Position numbers and translations under genes: made by a program. The notes below the pieces were generated by a model. That model saw nothing but the letters and a program-made list of their open reading frames with translations. It did no database searches and was not told the origin of the DNA. Shown here in pieces: positions 25,565 to 32,198 of a DNA stretch of 64,000 nucleotides; the first letter of the stretch is position 1, and the number at the start of each line of letters is the position of its first letter. The DNA is from JACVRW01 sp963813495 (GTDB lineage Bacteria; Actinomycetota; Thermoleophilia; Solirubrobacterales; Thermoleophilaceae): contig CAWEZC010000005.1 of the NCBI GenBank assembly GCA_963813495.1, forward strand, positions 806,001-870,000. Reading direction: 5' to 3'.

Positions 25565-26466
25565 GGCGAGTCGAGATCGAACGCGAGGGGCAACAGCTCG
25601 CCCAGCGTGGTCGCCCGGCGCGGGCCGCCGGGGCGCCCGAGGTACACGGGCGTATCGGGGCGACCGAACTCCGAGAGGCGCTGGCGACAGCCACCGCAGG
25701 GCGGGCAGAAATCCATACGCTCGGCGACCACCGCCACGGCGGTGATCTCGCTGTCGCCGGCACTCACCAGCGCGCCGATCGCGGAGGCCTCGGCGCACTG
25801 ACCCTGCGGGTAGGCGGCGTTCTCCACGTTGGCTCCGGCGTGAATCGCCCCCCCGGGCCCCCGCAGGGCGGCACCGACCTTGAAGCCCGAGTAGGGAGCG
25901 TGGGCGTTGCGCATTGCCATGTCGGCCGCCTCGAGAAGAAGCTCGGTGGAGTCGAGCAGGAGGTCGGAGTAGCTGCTCGCGACCAGGCCGGTCTCCTCGA
26001 TGCTCAGCTCCTCGCGCAGGCGCGCGACCTTGTCGTGCTCGAGCGCCAGGTCGGATTCCGCCGCCACGATGGCCTCGAGCTCCAGGAAGCTCCCCAGCCC
26101 CTCGACCTCGTCGAGATGGATGCGCACGTCATCCCACACCAGCAGCCGGCGACGCTTTCTGACCACCACGAGCGTGCCGTAGGCATCGGCGAGTGCCTTG
26201 CGGAGGCCGGCGCCATCGTCGGTGGCTACGCGCCGGTAGCTGCTCGTCCGGGCCTCGCCCCGGTCGGGTCGGTGGTACTGGATCAGCTCGCTCACACCCG
26301 GTTCCTGCTCGCGCAGCTTGAGCCGGCCGCGCGCGCGCGAGAAGTAGGTGTCGACCTGCTGGATCTCGCCTTGATCCTCGGCGCCGAGCGCCAGGGCGAG
26401 CTCGAGCGTGCGCCCGGGATCCGCGTCGCGGGCCTTGATCTCGATGTTGCGCCGGACAGCGGGCAA
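25561..26466 (-). CDS. fusion protein: CYTH domain plus cytidine deaminase
   Basis: A 301-residue two-domain protein read without interruption from a TTG at 26466. Residues 1-170 are a CYTH/class IV adenylate cyclase-like domain: RNIEIKARD (the ExExK-type strand, with Asn in the first position), DTYFSRARGRLKLREQ, SELIQYHRPD, RLLVWDDVRIHLDEVEGLG and FLELEA, ending in SSYSDLLL, the normal CYTH terminus. Residues 175-301 are a cytidine deaminase: NAHAPYSGFKVGAAL, NVENAAYPQGQCAEASAIGA (zinc Cys224, catalytic Glu226) and CPPCGGCRQRL (zinc Cys257 and Cys260). It begins the nucleoside operon. The deaminase should convert cytidine to uridine; the CYTH part may bind or hydrolyse a polyphosphate or nucleotide. 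Confidence 0.88.
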   Translation of the reverse strand: MPAVRRNIEIKARDADPGRTLELALALGAEDQGEIQQVDTYFSRARGRLKLREQEPGVSELIQYHRPDRGEARTSSYRRVATDDGAGLRKALADAYGTLVVVRKRRRLLVWDDVRIHLDEVEGLGSFLELEAIVAAESDLALEHDKVARLREELSIEETGLVASSYSDLLLDSTELLLEAADMAMRNAHAPYSGFKVGAALRGPGGAIHAGANVENAAYPQGQCAEASAIGALVSAGDSEITAVAVVAERMDFCPPCGGCRQRLSEFGRPDTPVYLGRPGGPRRATTLGELLPLAFDLDSP

Positions 26467-26475
26467 GCCGCTTGC
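26463..26475. promoter_or_regulatory. inverted repeat between divergent cdd-fusion and upp genes
   Basis: GCAAGCCGCTTGC has 5-bp arms (GCAAG/CTTGC) and covers the TTG start of the fusion gene. Only 26 bases separate the two divergent start codons, so both promoters must overlap the opposing gene or the messages are nearly leaderless. A short symmetric site here could serve as an operator, but the arms are short and chance is possible. Confidence 0.25.
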
Positions 26476-26492
26476 GAGGCTATCGTCGCGCC

Positions 26493-27122
26493 ATGGCGCA
26501 GCGTCTTGTCGTGGTCGACCATCCGGTGCTGGCCGACCGTCTGTCGGTCCTGCGTGACCGCTCGACCGGGCACGGGGCCTTCCGCCAGGCGCTCTTCGAG
26601 GCGTCGGCGATCCTCGCCGTGGAGGCCGCGCGCGAGTTGCCCGTGGAGCAGGTCGACATCGAGACGCCGCTCGAGACGACCACCGGCCACCGCCTTCCCC
26701 AGGAAATCGCGGTGGTGCCCGTGCTGCGCGCCGGACTGGGCATGGTGGACGCCTTCCTCCGGCTTCTGCCCGACGCCCGCGTGGGCCACCTCGGGCTCTA
26801 CCGCGACGAGGAGACCCACGAGCCCTTCGAGTACTACGAGCGCCTGCCCCCGCGCTTGGACGACGCCTATGTCTTCGTGGTCGATCCGATGCTGGCCACC
26901 GGCGGCAGCGCGGTGCACGCGCTCGACCGCCTGCGCGCCAAGGGCGCCCGCCACCTGTCGCTGGTCTGCCTGGTAGTGGCCCCCGAGGGCCTGGCCGCGG
27001 TCGAGCAGCATCATCCCGAGGTGGCCGTCTGGACCGCGGCGCTTGACCGCCAGCTCGACGAGAACGCCTACATCCGCCCGGGGCTCGGCGACGCCGGCGA
27101 TCGGGTCTTCGGCACGGACTGA
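26493..27122 (+). CDS. upp: uracil phosphoribosyltransferase
   Basis: A 209-residue UPRTase forming UMP from uracil and PRPP. The PRPP loop is VFVVDPMLATGGSAVHALDR and the uracil-binding C-terminus is ENAYIRPGLGDAGDRVFGTD; the RAGLGMVDAFLRLLP segment is also typical. ATG 26493 (MAQRLVVV) gives the family length; a TTG 21 bases upstream is possible. It is divergent from the nucleoside operon, so uracil from cytidine deaminase plus pyrimidine phosphorolysis can be salvaged. It ends one base from the convergent methyltransferase stop. Confidence 0.96.
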   Translation: MAQRLVVVDHPVLADRLSVLRDRSTGHGAFRQALFEASAILAVEAARELPVEQVDIETPLETTTGHRLPQEIAVVPVLRAGLGMVDAFLRLLPDARVGHLGLYRDEETHEPFEYYERLPPRLDDAYVFVVDPMLATGGSAVHALDRLRAKGARHLSLVCLVVAPEGLAAVEQHHPEVAVWTAALDRQLDENAYIRPGLGDAGDRVFGTD

Positions 27123-27123
27123 G

Positions 27124-27690
27124 TCAGCGCGGGCGGCGCGCCCTGAAGCTGAAGGCGTCGCGGCCGGCAGCGACCGTGACTTCCTCGAAGCCCGCGCGCG
27201 TCAGGCGATCGGGGAGCCCGGCGGGGTCGATCACCACCCTGGTGTCGCCAACGTGCAGGAGCGCGAAGCCGAGTCCGCGGCCCGTGCTGTCGGTTCCGAT
27301 GAACGGCGCACCCGGCTGCAGCACGCGGCAGGTCTCCGTGAAGAGGCGGTCCTGGGCTTCTCGCGAGGGCACGTGGTGGAGCATCGTGAAGCAAGCGGCG
27401 GCACTGAAGGCAGCGTCTTCGAAGCTCATCGCCGTGCCGTCTCCTTGGACGATCCGCGCGCGGCCGTCGAGGCGTTCGCGCAGGCGCCCGGCCAGCACCG
27501 AATCCAGCTCGAGCGCGGTGAGCCGCTCGGTCCGCGCGGCCAGCACCTCGGTGGCCGGGCCGAAGCCGGGGCCCACCTCGAGAACGTCGCTGCCCAGCTC
27601 GACAGCGTCGATGGCCGCTGGGACGAGCTCTTCACGCACGTGTCGCTTCCACGCCTCGCGGTTGCAGTACCAGTAGTGGAGGCGGTTCAT
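27124..27690 (-). CDS. class I SAM-dependent methyltransferase
   Basis: A 188-residue Rossmann-fold methyltransferase starting MNRLHYWYCNREAWKRHVRE. The SAM-binding motif I is VLEVGPGFGPATEVLA, followed by LTALELDS (motif II acid), GDGTAMSFEDAAFSAAACFT and MLHHVPS (motif IV region of methyltransferase 11 family) and a C-terminal FRARRP. The substrate is unknown. Its ATG overlaps the stop of the upstream TetR gene by 4 bases, so it is likely under that regulator's control. Confidence 0.88.
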   Translation of the reverse strand: MNRLHYWYCNREAWKRHVREELVPAAIDAVELGSDVLEVGPGFGPATEVLAARTERLTALELDSVLAGRLRERLDGRARIVQGDGTAMSFEDAAFSAAACFTMLHHVPSREAQDRLFTETCRVLQPGAPFIGTDSTGRGLGFALLHVGDTRVVIDPAGLPDRLTRAGFEEVTVAAGRDAFSFRARRPR

Positions 27691-28283
27691 CCAGCCTCGG
27701 CCAGCAGGCCGCTCCAGGTTCGGGTCATGGCATCGAGGATTGCTCCCCGAGGGGCTCCCGGGTTGTCGATCCACCACAGCACCAACGCCGCCATTCCCAT
27801 GCTCATCAGCTCCGCCAGCGGCTGCAGCTCGCGGCGCGGGATCGGCACCTCGCTCAGCGTGCGGATCATCTGCACCAAGACCAAACGGGCGCGCGTGTGG
27901 ACCTCGAGCCGAAAGTCACGGATCTCGGCGTCGCCGCCGCTGTCGCGGAAGAGCATCCGCCAGGCGTACGTGTGAGCCTCGACGTAGGCCAGCCAGATCT
28001 CCAGCACTCCACGCACCCGCTCCTCGGCCGTGCCCTCGTCAGGGATCGCCTCGGCGAAGCTCCCGAGGTCGTCGCGATGGCGCTCGAGCAGCGCGAGATA
28101 GAGCTCCTTCTTCGAGCCAAAGTGCCGGTACAGGATCGGCTTCGTCACTCCGGCGGCGCGCGCCACCTCGTCCAGACGGGTCCCCTCGTAGCCGTGCTCG
28201 CCGAACAGGCGGCCGGCGGCATCGACGATCATGGCCCGGCGCTCGGATCGGGGGAGGCGCTTTTGCTGGTCGACTTGCATCAT
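27687..28283 (-). CDS. TetR-family transcriptional regulator
   Basis: A 198-residue repressor. The N-terminal DNA-binding domain is clear: RAMIVDAAGRLFGEHGYEGT, then LDEVARAAGVTKPILYRHFG and SKKELYLALLERH. The C-terminal helical ligand domain is unremarkable. It starts at ATG 28283 (or the next ATG, 28280). A perfect 16-bp palindrome lies two bases upstream and is the probable operator, shared with the divergent cupin gene. A SAM methyltransferase is co-transcribed downstream. The ligand is unknown. Confidence 0.93.
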   Translation of the reverse strand: MMQVDQQKRLPRSERRAMIVDAAGRLFGEHGYEGTRLDEVARAAGVTKPILYRHFGSKKELYLALLERHRDDLGSFAEAIPDEGTAEERVRGVLEIWLAYVEAHTYAWRMLFRDSGGDAEIRDFRLEVHTRARLVLVQMIRTLSEVPIPRRELQPLAELMSMGMAALVLWWIDNPGAPRGAILDAMTRTWSGLLAEAG

Positions 28284-28284
28284 T

Positions 28285-28300
28285 GTTACCGTACGGTAAC
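28285..28300. promoter_or_regulatory. probable TetR operator palindrome
   Basis: GTTACCGTACGGTAAC is a perfect 16-bp palindrome, of the type recognised by TetR-family dimers (TTACCG arms). It lies between divergent tetR (ATG ends at 28283) and the cupin gene (ATG at 28310), so one dimer can block both. A half-site GTTACCG recurs at about 28319 inside the cupin start. The closeness to both start codons implies short or leaderless messages. Confidence 0.75.
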
Positions 28301-28309
28301 TTACGGCCC

Positions 28310-28822
28310 ATGACCGAAGTTACCGCTGACAGGGTTCATGATCCGATCCACCGCTCGTCGTACGCGTTTCGCCGCGACGGAGAGAGCCTATGGGTCTACA
28401 CCTGGCTCGAGGACGGCGGCCATCTGCCCGAGCACTTCCATCCCACGCTGGAGGAACGCTGGGAGGTGCTCGAGGGCTTGGCCCGGGTCAAGCTGGACGG
28501 TGTCTGGCTCGATCTCGTGGCTGAGGACGGGCCGCTGCTGGTGCCTGCCGGCGTGCGCCACGAGTTGAAGAACGACAGTGGCCGGACGGCCCGCATGCAG
28601 ACCGAGGTCACGCCGCCGGGGCGCTTGGAGGAGTTTCTGACCGAGAGCGCCCGCGGGGCCCGGGAGGGTCTCTACAACGCACGCAACCTGCCGACCAGCA
28701 TGCGCGGGGCGCGCTGGATCGCCGACCTCGCCCAGCGCTTCCAGGACGAGACGGTGATGTGCTCGCCACCGCCCGCGGTGCAGCGGGCGGTGCTGCCGCT
28801 GGTAACGCGTTTCGCGCGCTAG
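28310..28822 (+). CDS. cupin-domain protein
   Basis: A 170-residue single cupin. Motif 1 is visible as LPEHFHPTLEERWEVLEGLA (His and Glu metal ligands in HxH...E order) and motif 2 as DGPLLVPAGVRHELKNDSG. The C-terminal part (LPTSMRGARWIADLAQRFQD) is helical. Metal-binding cupins include dioxygenases, isomerases and sensors, so the reaction cannot be fixed. Its position opposite the TetR gene, with the operator between, suggests it is the regulated enzyme. Its stop overlaps the convergent lysyl-oxidase-like gene by 4 bases. Confidence 0.87.
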   Translation: MTEVTADRVHDPIHRSSYAFRRDGESLWVYTWLEDGGHLPEHFHPTLEERWEVLEGLARVKLDGVWLDLVAEDGPLLVPAGVRHELKNDSGRTARMQTEVTPPGRLEEFLTESARGAREGLYNARNLPTSMRGARWIADLAQRFQDETVMCSPPPAVQRAVLPLVTRFAR

Positions 28823-29616
28823 GGGCCCCGCACCGGCTCGGCGGTCGGGCGGCCGGCAGCGGCGCGGCCGATCCGGATCAGGAGCGACGACGAGTTGTTG
28901 GAGTAAGAGCGCTCGATCAGGGTGCGATCGGGATTGACCGTGTGTACCAGGCGGTAGCGCCCGGGGACCAGATCGGTGACGTCGATGGACTGGCCCTCGA
29001 GGTGCGGGGCGTAGTCGTCGCCGTAGCCCACCGATATGCCTTCCCGCAGGCGGCTCAGGCCGGGCTTGTCGCGGCCGCAGGCGGTGGTGAAGGGCGGGAG
29101 CGCTGGCTCGCCGCGCAGGCGGCGTTCCGGGCGTGAGTCGTAGCGGTCCCCGAGGCAGAAGCCGGTCTTGAAGTCACGTCCGACCGCCTCGCCCGTACCG
29201 GAACGGCGCAGGCGGTAGCGCATGAACCCGGGGTAGTGCCAGTGGCTGTGGTCGGGAGAGACCACGTAGGTCAGCCGGGCCGGCAGCGTGCGCTCGGTGC
29301 TCGTGCCGTTGCGCCGGCGCAGCACCTGCGTGGTGACCAGCTCGAGGGGACGGCGCAGGTCGCGCTCGGCATCGACGATCAGCGGCCCGCGCCCCAGGTT
29401 GTCCGCCGCCGAGCGAAAGCCGAGCTCGAAGCGCTGCCTGCCGTCGCGCACGACCGCCCGGACCGTGAGCCTGCCGGCGGCCTGGGGCACGAGGTCGGGC
29501 AACAGCGCCGGGGGCCCGGCCGCGGGCGCGCCACCCGAGGCGGCCCACAGGACCGCGCCGCCGCAGGCCAGCCCGGCCGCGACGGCCATACGCGGTCTGG
29601 TGATGACGGCCACCAC
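28819..29616 (-). CDS. secreted lysyl oxidase-like protein
   Basis: About 265 residues from GTG 29616, with an N-terminal signal (hydrophobic AVAAGLACGGAVLWAASGGA). The mature part starts PALLPDLVPQAAGRLTVRAV, then DHSHWHYPGFMRYRL, which matches the His-rich copper-binding talon of lysyl oxidases, followed by KTGFCLGD and the C-terminal beta segment IDVTDLVPGRYRLVHTVNPD. Lysyl oxidases deaminate lysine side chains in proteins; bacterial ones are secreted and mostly uncharacterised. Whether the lysine tyrosylquinone residues are kept cannot be judged by eye. Start alternatives: 29661 or 29589. Confidence 0.8.
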   Translation of the reverse strand: MVAVITRPRMAVAAGLACGGAVLWAASGGAPAAGPPALLPDLVPQAAGRLTVRAVVRDGRQRFELGFRSAADNLGRGPLIVDAERDLRRPLELVTTQVLRRRNGTSTERTLPARLTYVVSPDHSHWHYPGFMRYRLRRSGTGEAVGRDFKTGFCLGDRYDSRPERRLRGEPALPPFTTACGRDKPGLSRLREGISVGYGDDYAPHLEGQSIDVTDLVPGRYRLVHTVNPDRTLIERSYSNNSSSLLIRIGRAAAGRPTAEPVRGP

Positions 29617-29642
29617 CGTGCGAGCATAGGATCTGGGCCGCG

Positions 29643-30860
29643 ATGGCCGAGCGCATCGCATGTGTGGTGGTGGGAGCGGGCCAGGCCGGGCTCGCGACCA
29701 GCCGTGGCCTCAGCCGGACCGGAGTCGATCACGTCGTGCTGGAACGAGGCCGGCTGGGGCAGAGCTGGCGCGGGCGCTGGGAGAGCTTCTGCCTCGTGAC
29801 CCCGAACTGGGGCATCCAGCTCCCCGACGCCAGCTACGAGGGGGACGATCCGGACGGCTTCCTGGTGCGCGACGACATCGTGGCCTGGCTCGAGGACTAT
29901 GCCAACGGCATCGATGCGCCCGTCCGCGACGGGGTCGAGGTGAACACGCTGCACCAGCGGTCCGGCGGCGGCTTTGATCTCGACAGCTCGGCCGGCCGGA
30001 TCGAAGCCGAGACCGTCGTGGTGGCCACCGGCGCATACCAGCGAGCACACCGGCCCGCGGCCGCCGCGGCCCTGCCGACGGATCTGCTCCAGATCGACGT
30101 GGAGTCCTACCACAACCCTGCCGGCCTGCCTGACGGCCCGGTGCTCGTGGTGGGCAGTGGCCAGTCCGGCGCGCAGATCGCCGAGGAGCTCCATCAGGCC
30201 GGACGCTCGGTGTTCCTGGCCTGCGGGCGCGCTCCCTGGCTGCCACGCCGGATCGGCGACCACGACCTGTTTCGCTGGGCGCTCGACACCGGCTTCCTCG
30301 ACCAGCCCGTCGCCGCCCTCCCGGCGCCTGCCGCCCGGCTCGCGGCCAACCTGCTGGCCAGCGGCCGCGACGGCGGCCACGATCTCACGCTGCGCACGCT
30401 GCAGGCGATGGGCGTCAAGTTGCTCGGCCACCTGACCGGCGCCGAGGGCCTCCACGCCGTGTTTGCCCCGGACCTCGGCGAGAGTCTGGCCTGGGGCGAC
30501 GAGCGCTATCAGCAGTTCATGGGCCTGGTCGAGAAGCTGGTGACCGAGCGCGATCTGCCGCGACCGCAGGTTCCCGACCCCGGGCCGTTCGACCCCACGG
30601 CGCCCGAGCAGCTCGATCTGAGCGGCTTCGGGGCGGTGATCTTCGCAGGCGGCTACCGGCCCGACTACGCCTCCTGGGTCGACATCCCGGGAGCCTTCGA
30701 CGAGCTGGGCTTCCCCGTCACCGACGAGGGCGCGAGCACGGTGGCTCCCGGCCTCGCGTTCGCCGGCGTCCACTTCCTGCGCAAGCGCAAGTCGTCGCTG
30801 CTCGTGGGCGTGGGCGAGGACGCCACGCTGGTCGCGCAGGGGATTGCTTCGCGCTTATAG
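29643..30860 (+). CDS. FAD-dependent monooxygenase (CzcO-like)
   Basis: A 405-residue flavoprotein. FAD-binding motif CVVVGAGQAGLATSRGLSRT (residues 7-26), the GQSWRGRWESFCLVTPNW region typical of CzcO/flavin-containing monooxygenases, ATGAYQR, and the NADPH motif VLVVGSGQSGAQIAEELHQA. The C-terminal VIFAGGYRPDYASWVD and VAPGLAFAGVHFLRKRKSSL also match. Such enzymes oxygenate small amines, sulfides or ketones; the substrate is unknown. It is divergent from the lysyl oxidase-like gene and convergent with tilS. Confidence 0.9.
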   Translation: MAERIACVVVGAGQAGLATSRGLSRTGVDHVVLERGRLGQSWRGRWESFCLVTPNWGIQLPDASYEGDDPDGFLVRDDIVAWLEDYANGIDAPVRDGVEVNTLHQRSGGGFDLDSSAGRIEAETVVVATGAYQRAHRPAAAAALPTDLLQIDVESYHNPAGLPDGPVLVVGSGQSGAQIAEELHQAGRSVFLACGRAPWLPRRIGDHDLFRWALDTGFLDQPVAALPAPAARLAANLLASGRDGGHDLTLRTLQAMGVKLLGHLTGAEGLHAVFAPDLGESLAWGDERYQQFMGLVEKLVTERDLPRPQVPDPGPFDPTAPEQLDLSGFGAVIFAGGYRPDYASWVDIPGAFDELGFPVTDEGASTVAPGLAFAGVHFLRKRKSSLLVGVGEDATLVAQGIASRL

Positions 30861-30875
30861 CCCGTGAAGCCGGGC
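30860..30875. terminator. short hairpin between convergent monooxygenase and tilS genes
   Basis: GCCCG (30860-30864) and CGGGC (30871-30875) can pair across a six-base loop, right after the monooxygenase stop, followed by GACTTTC with a brief T run. It could end transcription from either side. The stem is short and the T-run weak, so this is tentative. Confidence 0.35.
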
Positions 30876-30884
30876 GACTTTCGC

Positions 30885-32198
30885 TCAGCGCGCGACGACG
30901 CGGGCACTGAGCCCGATGACCGGTCCCTTCCCGGTGGCGGCGAAGCGCTCGTCCAGCGCCACTCCGGCCACCCAGACGATCGCGCCGTCCGCCTCCACCA
31001 CCGGCAGCGTCCGTCGCAGCGCGCGGGGGATCTTGCGGTCGGTGAAGAGATCCTGCAGCGTCTTCGTGCCACCCACGCCCAGCGGGCGCATGCGGTCACC
31101 GTCGCGCCAGCCGCGGACGATCGCGCCGCTCGCCAGCGCGCCCGCGGCGACCGACACCTCCCCCGCCTGATCGGTCGCGGCCTCCACCTCCCAGTCGCCG
31201 AAGCGCGCGCGGCCCGGCACGGGCAACGCCACGGGCGCGGGAGCGTCCGCCTCGGCCTTGCGCGCGCGGGTGAAGCGCAGCGTGCCGTACTCCGCCACGG
31301 CCCGCAGGCCTCCGCCGAGGTCGAGTGACTTCGAGCCGCGCTCGCCCAGCGCCACGATCTCCGCGGCCTCGCGCGAGGAGAGCGCCCTCACGCCGGAGCC
31401 GCCCTCGAGCGCCTCCCCGGCCGCCTGCTCGGCGAGCCGCCTCAGCAAGAGCCGGCGCACCGCCGCGGGCTCCTCGCGAAGGCCCGCGAGGGAGATCGCC
31501 GGGCCTCCGCCCAAGGCCTCGAGGGCAGCCTCCACCGAGCGCTCGAGCACCTCAGCCTCCTCGCGCAGCTGGCGTGCCGTCTCGGCCACGCTGCGCTCGG
31601 CCGCCGGGCCGATGCTGCGCAGCGCATCGAGCAGGTCGTGGCGCACGCGCGCACGCGCGAAGCGGCGGTCGGCGTTCGAGGGGTCCTCTCGCCATTCGAG
31701 GCCACGGACGCGCAGGTAGTCGCGCAGTTCCTCGCGGCTCACGCCCAACAGCGGCCGGACCAGGCGCCCGCGCCGCGGCGCCATGCCGTGCAGCGCGCGC
31801 GACCCGGGCGACACCGCCAGGCGATAGAGGACGGTCTCGGCCTGGTCGCTGGCGCTGTGCGCCGCCGCGTAGTCGCCCGCAGTCAGCCGCTCGGCCAGCG
31901 CGTAGCGCGCATCGCGGGCGCGCGCCTGGAGGTTGCCGGCGCCTTCGCCCAGCTCCACGCGCTCCACCCGCAACCCCACGCCGAGCCGCGAGCAGAGTTT
32001 GCGCACCAGTGCCTCGTCGGCGTCAGCGCCCTCCCGCAATCCGTAGTTGACGTGGAGGGCGGAGACCTCGGCGCCCAGACGCACCGCCACGTCGAGCAGT
32101 GCCACCGAGTCGCCGCCCCCCGAGACGAGCACAAGCAGGGGCTCCCCCGGCCGGATCAGCCCGCTCTCGCGCGCGGCCTCGAGTGGAGCCTCGCTCAC
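30885..32198 (-). CDS. tilS: tRNA(Ile)-lysidine synthetase
   Basis: A 437-residue PP-loop ATPase that modifies C34 of tRNA-Ile(CAU) to lysidine so that AUA is read as Ile. The PP-loop is LVSGGGDSVALLD; next come LHVNYGLREGADADE, AAAHSASDQAETVLYRLAVS (DQxET motif), RPLLGVSREELRDYL and EDPSNADRRFARARVRH. The TilS C-terminal domain ends with IVRGWRDGDRMRPLGVGGTK and IPRALRRTLPVVEADGAIVW. GTG 32198 overlaps the cyclase stop by 4 bases. Usually tilS is next to hpt and ftsH; here they are about 20 kb away on the same strand. Confidence 0.96.
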   Translation of the reverse strand: MSEAPLEAARESGLIRPGEPLLVLVSGGGDSVALLDVAVRLGAEVSALHVNYGLREGADADEALVRKLCSRLGVGLRVERVELGEGAGNLQARARDARYALAERLTAGDYAAAHSASDQAETVLYRLAVSPGSRALHGMAPRRGRLVRPLLGVSREELRDYLRVRGLEWREDPSNADRRFARARVRHDLLDALRSIGPAAERSVAETARQLREEAEVLERSVEAALEALGGGPAISLAGLREEPAAVRRLLLRRLAEQAAGEALEGGSGVRALSSREAAEIVALGERGSKSLDLGGGLRAVAEYGTLRFTRARKAEADAPAPVALPVPGRARFGDWEVEAATDQAGEVSVAAGALASGAIVRGWRDGDRMRPLGVGGTKTLQDLFTDRKIPRALRRTLPVVEADGAIVWVAGVALDERFAATGKGPVIGLSARVVAR

